Source: Arachis hypogaea (Eukaryota > Streptophyta > Magnoliopsida > Fabales > Fabaceae). Taken from it: a stretch of 64,000 nt of DNA. Below are positions 36,318-49,484 of this stretch, in pieces. Position numbers and translations under genes: made by a program. How positions within the stretch are numbered: position 1 is the stretch's first letter; each line of letters opens with the position of its first letter. The notes under the pieces were generated by a model, which did no database searches, had not been told where the DNA came from, and worked only from the letters and a program-made list of their open reading frames with translations. The stretch spans positions 13,942,810-14,006,809 of the forward strand of contig NC_092051.1 in the NCBI RefSeq assembly GCF_003086295.3. Reading direction: 5' to 3'.

Positions 36318-39300
36318 CTAATTGTAAACCCCGTTAAATTAGCGAATAATTAGTCAACAAGTTAACATTTAATAAAGAAAATTAGAAATGTGAATATTAT
36401 ATTAAATTAGGATAGAGCTAATTAAAACAAGAATTTTGACACTAATTTCAAAGAATTTGGCCTAAGATTAGACTGAACGAGCCGAACCGGTTAAACTGGG
36501 CCCAAGACCCAATTCAGCCCAAAACCCTTTAATGAACCCAGCCTCCCCCTTCCTTCTTCCTCTTCATTCACGTTGCATAACAAGAGGAGAAGGGGAAAAA
36601 CTTTCAAACCCTAACACCTCCTTTAAGCTACCATATCTTGCTAATTCGAGTTTTGATTGCCGCACGGTTCCTGGTCATGTGTCCACCGCGTCGAACTCTA
36701 CGAATCCATCAGAATAATTTCACAGGTAAGCTACAATCTCACCTCAGTTTCTCTACCTCCTTTGATTTTTGAAAATTGTGAGTCTCTATGTTGAGATTTT
36801 GTCAATTTTGGTATTCTAGGTTCGATTTAGCTTACAGAGCTTATCGGGCTTGGGTTGTTTTGTCTGTGGGTGCGGTAAGGATCACTAACCCTAGTCAATT
36901 TCTTGATTTAGTATGTTAGATATTGAATTTGGGTGTATATGTATTATATATATGAATTAGGTTTGTGCATATGTAATTGGAGCTTGAGTTGTGAACATTT
37001 GGATCTTGGTGGAGTTTGGGAGACTTTGCCTTGGAGACTTTGAACTTTGAGGATTGTTTTTGGTGCCTTGGGGGTGTCTCGGTAAATACGTAAAAATCAG
37101 TCAAGGTATGGTTTAAGTTTCTCGTATTTAACATATAATGCCTTGTGAAAACTTAGACTAGAGAACCATAGGATAAGTTGAAAACGAATGAGTATATGTA
37201 ATGCTTAGAAACCTTGATATGAATTATGTGTTGGTTTTGGTGTTTGTTAAATGAATGATAAGTGATGAATTGAAGGTGATATGTGTATACATGTATGTTG
37301 AATAAGAACATGTAGAACTTGTTGATGTAAAGGAGAGATTGATGCATAATGTGGTTGAATTGAGAAGTGGTAGGATGTGAAGATTGTTGTGGTATTGATA
37401 AAGATATGCTTTGTTAATGGTTATTGACATAGTAAGTTGAATTGAGTTTGAATTGTAATGAAAATTGAGGGTTGAAGGTTTTGTGAAAAAATAGTTTTTG
37501 GTCGAACTTCAGCAAGCCATAACTTGGCTTCTAGACTGCCAAATGGTTTCAAACTTATTTTATTTGAAAATTGGGTCCGTGAAGTTTACGCCGTTCGAAG
37601 AACGGATGAAAAATATTTTAAAACAAAAAAGTTATGCGCGTCGAAAGTTTGGGGTTTAAAATGATAAATCTGCAGATTTCAGACTTAACCAAATTTTTGC
37701 CAAATTACCCTTGCATGTGTACGCATACCTCCCCCATACGCATTGGGTAGGCTCTGTTTGGTACCTATGCGTATGCATACATGTGCATGCGTACGCATAG
37801 TACCCACGAAATGGTTTTTGCGTACGCATATAGGGGACATACGCATGCATTCTATTCTGTCCAGCATACATGCGTACGCGGACAGGTGCATGCGTACGCA
37901 TCTTGGCCTAAAAGAGGCCAATACGTACGCATACATATGTATGCGTACGCATACGCCTGTTTTTCAGAAAATGGATATTTTGTATTTTAGAGCTAATTTT
38001 GACCCTCCAAACGTCTATTTTCACTCTTTTAGTCCTAGATCATAGTAGTAACTCTAGTAGTAAGTTGAAGCTACGAAACAGAGGTAACTTGGAGATGAAG
38101 TAAAGGTTGAAAATGATGAGATTCAGGATGACTGTGTGGCCGAAATGGTCGAGATATGTGTGTGGCCGAGATGGTCGAGATGGCAAGGTTTGGGTGCGAT
38201 CCCGCTTGCGTGTTAACTTGAAAATGTGTTCGGATGGCAAGTTGAAGACGGAAGTTCCCTCTCTTGTCGTGATGTGGATGTGGGGAAGGTAGAAAGGCAC
38301 TCTCATTCGTATTGTTTTCCCCACATTCTTCTCTGGTTTCAAGGTGGAAAGACACGCTCCTTCGATGTGAAAAGGCACTCTCCTTCATATATTCTCCAAG
38401 AGAAGGTGGAAAGGTACACTCCTTGGATGTGGAAAGGCACTCTCCTTCGTTTATGATCCTCCTGGAGATGCGCAACCTAGAGACCAATGTTTGCTACCAG
38501 ATGTGTCAGGTTCTGACAAAGTAACCGACACGTGAGCTCACGGTCAGTAGGATAGACATTCATCATATGCATATGTGTGCTTTGTTTGCTATGCATTAAT
38601 TGGGTATGCCTAATTGATTATATTCTGCTAACTGTTGTAATTGTTACTTGAACTACTTGTTTTCTACCTGTGCTTGCCTTATCTGTTTGTTTGTCTATAC
38701 GAATTATCGGAGATGGAGGAACGGAGGAAATGTGAAACAGTTTAGTGTTTAAATTAAGTTTAAGTTAGGTTGAATAACCCTTAGAAGATCACCCCTCTCT
38801 ATGGTTGTTGTTTAGTATTTTAAGCTTTATAACCTGAGTATCGGCATTCTAGGATTGCTTCTGGCATTCTCAGGGATTTATATCTTATATGCGTGGCACT
38901 TTTACCATGCTGAGAACCTCCGGTTCTCATTCCATACTGTGTTGTTGTTTTTCAGATGCATGTCGAGAGGCCCCTCGCTAGGCGTCTAGAGTTTCTGCAG
39001 CGAAATGGTTTCTTTTGGGATTTCTTATGATCTTTGATATATGTATACATAGATTCTCCTTTTATATACTTGTTTATTTTGTCCTTCCTAGAGGATTATG
39101 GAGAACTAGGATTTTGCTTATGTATTTCAGATTTTGGGCTGTGTATATATGTATGTAAATATTCTCCGATCAACCTTGGCTTCGCAGACTGAGTCAGGAA
39201 CTAGTTATTTTGTATCCTTGACTCTCTATTCTCACTTTCTGTTTAACTATAGTTATGAACTTTAGCATTCTTAGCACGCAAGTTATCTCGTCTCCTGAGC

Positions 39301-39472
39301 GTTGCGCTTTTATTTTCGCGATTTTTGTTTCACCTGATTTTTTAAGGCTCCTAGTTTATTATATTCTTTCTGCTATTATATGTATATATTTTATTTTAGG
39401 GGTCGTAACACCACACCACCTCTGTTTTACAGCTTAAGCGTAAAGCTCTGTGTGGTAGGGTGTTACACAAAT
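36318..39472. mobile_element. Large solo-LTR-like insertion 1
   Basis: Body 36323-39467 (3145 bp), starting TGTAAACCCCG and ending GTAGGGTGTTACA, flanked by CTAAT/CAAAT (one mismatch) inside the hAT element. TG...CA ends, length and lack of any pol frame fit a solo LTR of a Ty3-gypsy element such as Tekay/Del. That lineage is inference. It contains the TGCGTACGCA palindrome cluster (37700-37960) and imperfect repeats of GGAAAGGCACTCTCCTTC (38293-38455). Confidence 0.7.
37700..37962. repeat. TGCGTACGCA palindrome cluster
   Basis: Four exact copies of the 10-bp palindrome TGCGTACGCA (37788-37797, 37819-37828, 37891-37900, 37942-37951) and several one-mismatch relatives (for example GTGTACGCAT and ACGTACGCAT), with irregular spacing. 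It lies within the LTR-like insertion. Confidence 0.85.
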
Positions 39473-39593
39473 CATATTTTACAATAACAATAATTATGCT
39501 ATATGTACATAAAAAGTAACTATCCGTATAGAATACATATTGAAATACAAAATACACATTAAAAATGAATTAAACAATAAATATATTTATACA

Positions 39594-39803
39594 CAAATTA
39601 TAACACCTCGAATTTTTAAAAATTAAATAATGAGTTAATTATGATTTATTATTTTATTTAAAAAAATTATTTTTTATAAAAATAATTAAATTAAATTTTA
39701 TAATACTTTAAGTTTAAAATTTATTAAAATTTTAAAATAATTTTTTGATAATAAAATATTTCAAAAAAAATATAAAATTATTATTATTATTATTATTATT
39801 ATT

Positions 39804-39851
<48 letters not shown>

Positions 39852-42800
39852 AGCTTATATACTAATGCATACATATATATAACATTCATTTATTAAATAT
39901 ATAAGCTTATTAATCATTCATCATTATCACCACCGAATTATACAAAACAAAAGGAAAAAGAAAGTATTAACGGGGCTTGCATGTATTCATATATATACGT
40001 ATATACATGACATCTATCCTTCTATTTATTAATCACCATTACCATCCTTAATTCATTTGGTCTCTTTCATCACCGAAACAAAAATTAAGGAATAAGGGAA
40101 AGAAAGAGTGACCGAGGGTGAGGGAGAGAAACCGTGGAACCTCCGAGCTTTCGATTCTGATTTTTTGCGATCTGTAATTTCAATAAAAAAATCTAATTCA
40201 GTAAAAGTGTTCGTATCTTTCTTCTCTACGTGTTGGTTTTGTTTTTGTTTGGTAGAAGTTGACGGTGACGTAGCTCTTCTTCCTTTTGAGTTTGGCCAAT
40301 TGAAATTCTAGGAGGCACAGACGATTTCTGATATTTTTCTCTTCAATAGCATGGTCAGAAAGTTTCTTCAGAATTTTCGTTGATTCTGATTTCGTACGGA
40401 GATAGGAGTTTCGTTTTTAAAATTATAAGTTTTTAATTCATGAATTGTCAAAAGCTTAATGAGTAATTGCTAATAATTTATGACTGTCTAGACTAGTTGA
40501 ATGACGAAGTTGTGTTGGATTTGTGATTGCAAAAATAACTGAATTTGATGAATATGTGTTTGGTTCTCTAAATGTTTGAGGATGCAAAAAATTCTGATTT
40601 CTAATTGATTGTGATGAGAATTATCAAAATTATAGCTGTGTCTGCTGATGAGAATTAATGAATTATCATATGCTTGATTAATGATGAATATAGCTTTATT
40701 ATGTGCTTGAATGATGATCAAAGTATATGAATTGTTATATTTGACATAGCGTAGAAAAGTGAAAGCTTGATTATAATTAAGTACTTGAATTTGTTAAAAC
40801 TGTTAAATTTGGGTTCTTGGGCTGTGTTGGCTGTAAAAGCAACTTAGAATAACTGAAGAAAGGTTAGGTATGTGATTTTGGAAGGGTTATAAGTTTAGAT
40901 GTGGGTTAGGGTATGTAAGGTTGTTGGAAAAGTCCAAGGCAGAAAATTCTACATAATTGACAGTAAAGTAAATCAATTTCTGAGAGCAGTTCCAATCATA
41001 ATTTTGAATAAAACTATTTTTCTATGAAACTTTAAGGTGTTTTGAGCACCTCATAAAAAGTTTAGGGTTTATTGATGAGTGGTTTAGTAGAAATGAATTT
41101 TTGAAGATTGATGATTTCTGTAGAAAATTAGGCTTCTTTACCCTAAAAGTACCAACTTTTAACCCACGCATTTTTTACGAGTTTTTGAACTGAAACTAAC
41201 GGCCATTTCAATCTTTGTGTGTCCACAATCTTCACTTTAAATTTCGTGTCAAAATTTTTTTTAACCAATTAGATATGTTAAAAAGAGTGTGGGTTGCTCG
41301 CTGGATTTTGAAAACAGAATTCTAAAAGGCAGAGCTGTGTTTCTAACGTCATAATTTTTTCATGTGACATGGTAATAATCTAGAATTTGATTTTCTAAAA
41401 ATATAAAAGAGTCTTGTTTAAGGTCATAAATTTTGAAAGGCAATGAGTGAGAATTGAATTTTTAGTAAATTTAACAAATTTACTATTTCTTTTCCGCATT
41501 TTTTCTAAAACAATAATAGCATTTTTTTTAAGGAAAATATTACAAGTTTAAATTATGACCAAATTACGTCAACACCAAGTTTTGAATACTAAATCAGTAG
41601 TATTAGAACAATCAAGGAAGATTTAAGATTAATTGGTGATGCGGAGGTATGTGTAATTAAGCGGTAATGTGGATGTACGTTTATAATGTAGGTGATGCGG
41701 ATGTATGTATGTAATTGGTGATGTGGAGGCATAATAAAGAAAAAGAAAATGAGAAGCCAGGTATGAAAAAGATAACTAAAATGGATAATGAATCATAAAA
41801 AGTGTATGTTGAATGGGTCTTGCGCTAAAGTGCTAATGCGTAAGTGCCTGCCTGACTGATTGCCTAATATTGTTAATGCGGGAATGTCCGCCTAACTGAT
41901 AGCATACTGTATGTTGAATGGGCCTTTGTGCCGAACTGCTAATGCGAAAGTGCCCGCTTAACTGATAGTCTGAGATTGCTAATGCGGGAATATTCGCCTA
42001 ACTGATAGCGATGTTTCTTACTGTGATGCACATTAAAATGTTATTATGATGAGGGCTAACTGACACGAGTAACAGTGATGCCAAAGTGTCTAACTGACAC
42101 AGTAAAGGAGCCATATTTGAGGTTCACTCCGAGTAACATCGGGTTGCGGGTAGACAACCGACACATGAGCCCATGACCTGCACTAAGAATAGACATACAT
42201 CATCTTGTTTGCACATTTGTATTTGATTGTGTTTGTTTATTTTGTTTATTTGTGATTGTGTTGTTGTTTTGGTGACTTGCTTGTGTTCTTGATTGGATAT
42301 TTTACTTGTGCTGTGGACTTAATAATATATTGAGGACTGATGTTTGTGTGTTGGATTTAGGTATATTATTTATGATGCTAGCTTATTTAGATATTACTGT
42401 AATTTGAGAAATGTTTATGGACGAGGAATTTTTAATGTGACTGAGATTTTTGTTTAAATAACGTGATTTAAAGAAAGAGATTTAAAATTGTTTTAAGTAA
42501 GAAAATTATTTTTGTGATATGAATTAACTATTTGTATTTACTCTGTTTATTGCGGTATTTACGTTTCCTACTGAGAACGTGTGACTTTGTTCTCACCCCA
42601 AAATTTTTAAAAAACCTTTTCAGAGGTACAGACAGGAACCCTAATTAGAAAGCTACGGACGAATAGAAGACTTGTTTGGCTAGTTATTTCTGGGTTCATT
42701 CTCCTCGCTCTTGATATTTTAAAGTGTTATATTTTTTTTACAGATGGGTAGATTTGCAATTGAGTCTTGTATGAACAGTTATTATGTATTAATAGTAATT

Positions 42801-43007
42801 ATGTGAGTATATGTTTATCTGACATAGTTGAACTTGAAATATATAACAAAACAAAATGGAAATTCATTTTTCTTAAAAACTATCGACAAATTAACATGTA
42901 GAGACTCAATAAATAAATAAAGTATGAAAATTCAAGGAGTAAAATTAGATAATGCCCCGACTTTTAGTGCAATCATGAGGTACTAAAAGTTAGGGTGTTA
43001 CACAAAT
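39594..43007. mobile_element. Large solo-LTR-like insertion 2
   Basis: Body 39599-43002 (3404 bp), starting TATAACACCTCG and ending AAGTTAGGGTGTTACA, with perfect 5-bp duplication CAAAT at 39594-39598 and 43003-43007. The first dinucleotide is TA, probably a mutated TG. No pol frame is present. It contains an ATT/GTT compound microsatellite (about 39779-39851) and a 105-bp tandem duplication (41805-42014). It resembles insertion 1 in its GGGTGTTACA end but not in its body. Confidence 0.75.
41805..42014. repeat. 105-bp tandem duplication
   Basis: Two copies beginning TATGTTGAATGGG at 41805 and 41910. Each holds two ~50-bp subunits built on GCTAATGCG..AGTGCC.GCCTGACTGAT, so the structure is a repeat within a repeat, with moderate divergence between copies. 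Confidence 0.75.
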
Positions 43008-43329
43008 ACATAATGATTAATGAATAGTTTGATAGCTGATTTTATGTGCATCTAATATTTTTATTATAAAAATTATTAGAATTTATTTATTTTGTGTCCT
43101 AAAGACACATATTAATATTACAAATTGAGAATATTTTTATTAAAAATTTAAAAAATTTAAGTTTTCAATGTATTTATTTTGCAGTTATTAAACGAAAAAA
43201 TTTAAAACCTTCCACTAATGATAAGTTTGTCATGTGCCTTTAAGACACATGTTAGCTAAACCCAAATTATTATTATTATGTTATATATATTTTGTCTCTA
43301 CTATCAAAATTTTTTGGATTCGTCACCAG

Positions 43330-45324
43330 ATTTAATCATAGTACATATTTTTTCCAAATTGGAGACATAAAAATCTTAAAGTTTATCGTATATTTTTTGT
43401 ATATTTTTTTTTTGAAGTTAGCTGAGGGACACGAACTCACCCTTACCAAAAAAATAAATTCCAGTATATAAGTCCAGAATGATTTTCCTTTGAAAATAAT
43501 TTTTTTATTTTATTTTAATTTTTTTTAAAATATTTATTTATTTATGTACTAATATATTATATATTTATTAAAATTCATCAATATTTTTATAAAAAATTTA
43601 ATTTTCATTTAATAAAATTAAATAATTTATAAAAAGTGTCGCATTCAATGCATATAAAGATATTGTGTTTATTTTAGCCACAAAATTATTAGTTATTTAA
43701 TTTTCTTTTAAAATGTTTATTTACCAACAAAATATTGATGCAATGTGAATGATGAAATTTTATCCTCTATTTTTTTCTTAAATATTTTTTTTATATTTCT
43801 TAATTATTGTTAAAATAAATAGATAAAATTTTAACTGCAGTAAATATATAATTATAAATATTATATATAAAGTTATAAAATTAAAATTAAATAAAATAAT
43901 TTTGTATTATTATCTTCCAAATATTGCTCTTAATTATGTCGTATCATTTAACGTTTTGACTCGAGTTATGAACCGAATTTGCAGTTATTCTGCAAATAGA
44001 AACTTGTCAAGGCATCGTGAGCTATATTCCACGGCCATTGACTTTTAAAATAATTTTGGCAGGTAGAGATGATACTTCAAGTTTCAACAGCTTTGTGTGG
44101 ACCGTGAACAATAATGAAAAGAGTTAGTACATGAATTAAATAAATGAATAAAATTAATTTGAAATCATCCTACAACAAAGTAAAAGATAAATAAATAAAT
44201 AGAACCGTAAAACCTGAAGTTGGTAATTGGTAAATAATAACAATTGACAGAAGATGCACAGATTTTACGCATGCAATTGCAAACAGGTAAAGTGGTAAAC
44301 TACGCCAGCAAGTCCACATTAGTTAACAGAATAAACTATGGCTATAATAACCTGATTATTATTCAAAGCACGATTATTATTCAAAGCACGATTTTATACT
44401 CCTACTACTTAAGATAGATTCATAGATCCATTGAATTTGAAAAAAAGAAATGCGTAAAGTTAATGAAAGTTTGAATAAGTAAATTGTAGATGTCATTTCA
44501 AGTAAAGTCAGGGTTGACATGTGGTGGGCCTTAGCCAATAAAATTAAATGATGCTGAGTGGAGAGTTTAATCCTTAAAAACAAAAAGTGGAGGTGGCAAT
44601 TAGAAGTGATTTAATTTAAAATTAATATTTATTTAAAATTCATAAATTAAATAAAATTAATCTCATTTTAGAGAAAAAATACTAAAAATCAATAAAATTT
44701 TATTATTTATAACTATCTTGATGGAATAATTAAAAATAATATAAAGTTTAATTAAATTAAAATTAAACATTAAAATAATAAATTTTATTTTTAATTTTAA
44801 ATTATTATTTATGATATATAGTTTCAAAATGTTAATATATCATTTTTTTAGGATTTTAAAATAAATTTTAGATAAAAGGATAAATTGATGTTTGACTTTT
44901 TAGTTTATAAATATTTAAATTTTTGAAAATTTGAAAATACATTTAAGTCTTTAATTTCTTTAAAATCTGGATATATCGATTTTGGGTTTAATTTATTTCA
45001 TTTTAAAAACTCTCTTACATATGTATTCGTATTGCCCAGATTAATACAAAGAGAGTCACTTTTGATTTTTTTATTAGATTTGACAGGGTCAAGTGAACAG
45101 AAAAATTGATGTGTTCAAGTTTTAAAAAATTTAAGAACTTAAATATATTTTTAAATCTTTAAAAACTTAAATGTCTACGAACTAAAAGATCAAATATCTC
45201 TTTATCTTTCTTTCTAAAATTTAACTTAAAACTAGTAAAGATACTTTTATAAATTATGAAATGATGTATATTACATTTCAGTAATATTACATGTACACAA
45301 AACTAGTTATATGTAAAAAAAAAA
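43330..45324. other. Intergenic DNA, no supported gene
   Basis: AT-rich. An 18-bp direct duplication (GATTATTATTCAAAGCAC) occurs at about 44353-44390. The 68-codon frame at 44377-44583 has no recognisable domain. Confidence 0.45.
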
Positions 45325-45975
45325 GGAAAAATTATTTTAAAGGACCGTTAGGAAGATTTAATTATTAAAAAGAACTTTTAATATCAAAATTATTAAGAAG
45401 GACTAAATTTTTTTATAACATTTAAGAAGAAAAATCAAATCTTTTTATAAGGAGATAAATATATTCTTAACTATTTGTTTATTTATTTTTTATAATCTTT
45501 AATATATGTTGTTTGATTCTCAACGCTATATAGATAGAAAAACCAAAACTTTTTATAAGGAAATAAATATATCCTTAACTATTTGTTTATTTATTTTTTA
45601 TAATTTTTAATATATGTTGTTTGATTCTCAACGCTATATAGATATGTATGAATATTTATTTGGAATTAATTAATTAATTAATTTATAAAAAATTACTCAA
45701 TTACTTTTATGATCTTTTGTCTTTTTTTTTCTCATTAAGTAAAGATCATAAAAATAAAAAATGAATATAAATAAATAAATAATTAATAAAAATCACTAAA
45801 ATTTTAAGAGAAATAAAATTTATCAACATAAAGATTATAAAAAATAAATAAAAAATAATTAAAAATATATTTATCTCTTTCTAAAAAGATTTAGTTCGCT
45901 TTCTTAAATATTATAAAAAAATTTAATCTTTTTTAATGATTAAATATTCCTAACGGTCCTTTAAAATAATTTTCC
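45325..45975. mobile_element. Foldback MITE with an internal 108-bp tandem duplication
   Basis: The ends GGAAAAATTATTTTAAAGGA and (reverse) GGAAAATTATTTTAAAGGAC begin an inverted repeat of over 100 bases including CCGTTAGGAA and a GATTTA.T block. In the left half a ~108-bp unit (CTTTTTATAAGG.GATAAAT... to CTATATAGATA) is present twice, from about 45441 and 45549. Flanking A-runs could be a duplication but are low complexity. Confidence 0.75.
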
Positions 45976-47077
45976 CTAAAAAAAATGTATTAAAAATTTA
46001 AAACATATATTAAAAATAAATAATATTTATATTTACATATAGTATATTAAATAACCATTTTTAAGCGTAGACATAGCATTTTTATTACCTTATCAGTTTA
46101 TTACTAATTTACTTGCACATAATCAAGATTAGTAGTTGAACTAAATTGAATCCGCATGAATAACAGCGCATTACCAATTACTACCAAAATTCCAAAATCA
46201 ATAAGCATTCCAGTTCAAAGCAAGTCAAGGCACCTGCACCGCTTTATCCTACGCACCATCTTCCTTATCCTGCGCATATCCGGCGAGATCTTCAACTGCA
46301 TCCTCTTCCTTCTCAGCTGCACAGCTTCCCTATTTCGATTCCAGGTTCTCACCGATCTATCACGCACTCTTCAATGTCACTTTGCCTGTCTTCTTTATTT
46401 ATTTATCTTTTTTGTGTGGTAATCTCTTCGCTTTTGTCATGATATATATATATGGATGAGCATTTTTGTCACTGGAATTGATTCCGACCTGTGATAATTG
46501 GTTTCGTTTTAGATCGATCTGGAACTGTTTTTGCTCTCATTGGCGGAAACTAATTTGGTTCCGATTGATTCCTTAACTGAGGTTTTTTTTTTGTCCGCAA
46601 CAGTGAATTATGGTGTCAAATTTTCATGAATCACTTGAATTACTCTGTTAATTACGGATCACGGATAAGATGCAAATAGTTTTGCTAGAACTAATATTTA
46701 ATTTTATGGTTCCTAGCATTTATAAGAGTACGGTTATTGCATAATCTGATAGCATCTTGGTCTTTTATCATATTAGATTAATGGAGTAGGTTTTCCATTA
46801 ATGGTTCAAAAATCAAGCTATTGCGAAGTCTAACATTTATTCAATGGAATTAGGACATACGAGACATACAAATTCATTTCATTCTTTGTTGCTTTGACTT
46901 GTTGGAAGTTGCAGCTGTTGCCATGATCTATCTCCCTCTAGCGATGAACCTCTGAATTGATTTATTTATTTATTTTATTGCTTTTTATATGTTATCTCTA
47001 CTATATATTCAAGATTAAAATGAACTATTTACCAGTACAACTGATGGATATATGGATTGTTGTCAGCAGGAGGAATC
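45976..47077 (+). promoter_or_regulatory. Pti1-like gene promoter and leader with probable leader intron
   Basis: Upstream of the kinase start. CT-rich sequence at about 46250-46345 looks like leader exon. An acceptor-like TGTCAGCAG ends at 47069, nine bases before the ATG, implying a leader intron of roughly 0.7 kb, as other plant Pti1 genes have. Start site and donor are not fixed. Confidence 0.4.
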
Positions 47078-49484
47078 ATGAGTTGTTTCAGCTGTTGTGA
47101 AGGCGATGACTTGCACAATACTACTGATAGTGGAGCGCCGTTTGCTGTGAAAAATTCAGCAGGTAAGCTAGAGGATTTCACTGGGAATAATTACACGGTG
47201 GTCCCAGCTCACAAAAATACTCTCAATTAATCATGCATCGTTGAGTGACATTGCTATGTTTCAATCAGATCAAACATGTAATATGGGGTTAAGTCAATTA
47301 AGTTCCATATTATGATAAATTTTTGCGTTAATTTGTTTGATTTTAAAGTACATGCAAGTGCATTTGATGCAATTAATGTATAAACTGTGTTGTGCAGGAA
47401 ATGATGGAAATCATCATGCTTCAGAAACTGCAAAGCAGGGTGCTCAAACTGTTAAAGTTCAGCCCATTGAAGTTCCTGCTATACCAGTGGATGAACTAAA
47501 AGAAATTACAGATAACTTTGGGGAAAATGCTCTGATTGGAGAGGGTTCCTATGGAAGAGTATATCATGGTGTTCTTAAAAGTGGGCAGACTGCCGCAATA
47601 AAGAAGTTAGATGCCAGTAAACAGCCTGATGATGAATTTTTAGCCCAGGTATGTGCGCAACCTAGGCTTACTATGAGCATATTGAAGTTGTTCAAATCTC
47701 ATAAATTGTTCGGGTTTTATGCTTTCAGGTTTCGATGGTTTCACGGTTGAAGCATGACAATTTTGTTCAATTGCTTGGTTATTGTGTTGATGGAAACTCC
47801 CGTGTTCTTGCTTATGAGTATGCATCTAATGGGTCTCTGCATGATATTCTACACGGTATATGGTTTTCCTTTTCTATTGGCTGAATTAGAAAATGGTAAA
47901 CATGCATGAATGAAATGACTATATTATGGATTTTAACGTTAGTTTTCTTTTCATTGCCATGACAGGCAATGACTACTTGCGAGATGATTGGTTTTACTCT
48001 CCTTTTGTAATATATTGTTGTGTTAATCATTGTCATTTACATGCAGGCAGAAAAGGTGTTAAAGGAGCAAAACCTGGTCCTGTTTTGACCTGGGCACAGA
48101 GAGTTAAAATTGCTGTAGGGGCTGCAAAAGGGCTTGAGTACTTGCATGAGAAGGCTGATCCCCACATTATCCACCGGGATATCAAGTCAAGCAATGTTCT
48201 AATATTTGATGATGATGTCGCAAAAATTGCAGATTTTGATTTGTCAAATCAGGCCCCTGACATGGCAGCACGTCTTCATTCCACCCGTGTCCTTGGAACC
48301 TTCGGTTATCATGCACCAGAGTAAGATCTGCATATCAATTCAGTTTCACTAGATATGGATTGAGTCTCATGCTTTATGTTAGCCCAAGCAATATTCTGGG
48401 TTGCTGATTTTGAGCGTAATTGCTGAATAATTATCCGAAAAATAATAGAAAATTTCCCTTCTGCCATAGTTAGAAAAGAGTACCAATTCCTATGACTTCT
48501 TGTGTGGTTCAAGTTCAGCTAAGAATCTAATAATCAGTGTAGAGAAATGAAATGTTCGTTTTGTGTATTGTGTCCTGGAATAAATTTACTTTGCCTGCTT
48601 TATACAATGATCAGTCCACTTATAAATTACAATTGCAGATATGCAATGACTGGGCAATTGAATGCTAAGAGTGATGTATACAGTTTTGGTGTTGTCCTTC
48701 TGGAGCTTTTGACAGGAAGAAAACCTGTTGATCATACATTACCACGTGGGCAGCAGAGCCTAGTTACTTGGGTAAGTCTCCCCTTGCCCAAAACTTAGAA
48801 TGTATAGGCCAGCTAGCTGATCCCAGTAATTGATGTATTTCAGGCTACTCCAAAACTCAGTGAGGATAAAGTCAGGCAGTGTGTAGATGCAAGACTAGGA
48901 GGAGAATACCCCCCCAAAGCTGTTGCTAAGGTGCTCAATGTGTTTTACTATAGGTTTCCTTGTTTTTCATATTATGCAATATTCCTTGCTGAGGTGTCGT
49001 GTACTGTTTCTGGTACCATGTTATTGCAATACACACTCATTTGAAATATATACCTACATATTAGAAAACTAATCAAAAGTAGCTTACAAAACATACCTGT
49101 GGATTTCTTTTCTCCTCTGTAGTTAGAAGTTTGTATGCATGAAGCTACTAGTTGAATCTTAAACTTTATTGCATCAATAGGAATGCAATGGCTTCATCTC
49201 TATAGTGTTCTCGTTTCAGAAGCTAATAGCAATTACGTGTATGGAGAATGAGGAAACCTTTGTAGGAACCTCATGACACTGCCATTGGTCATTGTCCGTT
49301 TACATGAGTATACCAACGTTAATGTATAACACCATGATGCTTGGTTTTATTACAGTTGGCTGCTGTTGCTGCACTGTGTGTGCAATACGAAGCTGATTTC
49401 AGACCAAACATGAGCATTGTAGTCAAAGCTCTGCAACCTTTGTTGAATGCACGACCTGGCCCTGCTGGTGAAACACCAAACTAA
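47078..49484 (+). CDS. Pti1-like receptor-like cytoplasmic protein kinase
   Basis: Pti1-class Ser/Thr kinase that acts at membranes in defence and oxidative-stress signalling; tomato Pti1 is phosphorylated by Pto. Exons 47078-47162, 47398-47648, 47729-47855, 48047-48320, 48639-48771, 48844-48930 and 49356-49484 give 361 residues, the family length; all introns are GT-AG and phases agree. The N-terminus [11 protein letters not shown] is Cys-rich, a likely S-acylation site. Kinase landmarks: Gly loop G76/G78/G81, ATP-binding K97 (AAIKKLD), alpha-C E108, HRD at 197-199 ([11 protein letters not shown]), then DFD (217-219) where most kinases have DFG, as is typical of Pti1. The activation-loop stretch [17 protein letters not shown] holds the Thr equivalent to the Pto-phosphorylated residue. 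Stop TAA at 49482-49484. The gene appears intact. Confidence 0.95.

Larger units (their letters stand above)
35760..43329 (+). mobile_element. hAT deletion derivative interrupted by two LTR-like insertions
   Basis: Segments 35760-36322, 39468-39598 and 43003-43329 together align with the reverse complement of the 813-bp element at 28725-29537. They carry the same TTTTTTTTAGTAGTAT.TAATAATA block, the same decayed dimerisation-domain piece (36047-36190, around IERIFLTMNI) and the same 3' block ending AAAATTTTTTGGATTCGTCACC. The flanks share CAG(G/A)TTTAATCA, consistent with an 8-bp hAT duplication. A short inverted-repeat insertion (TGTGTCCTAAAGACACAT, about 43095-43260) may sit in its last segment. 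Confidence 0.85.
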
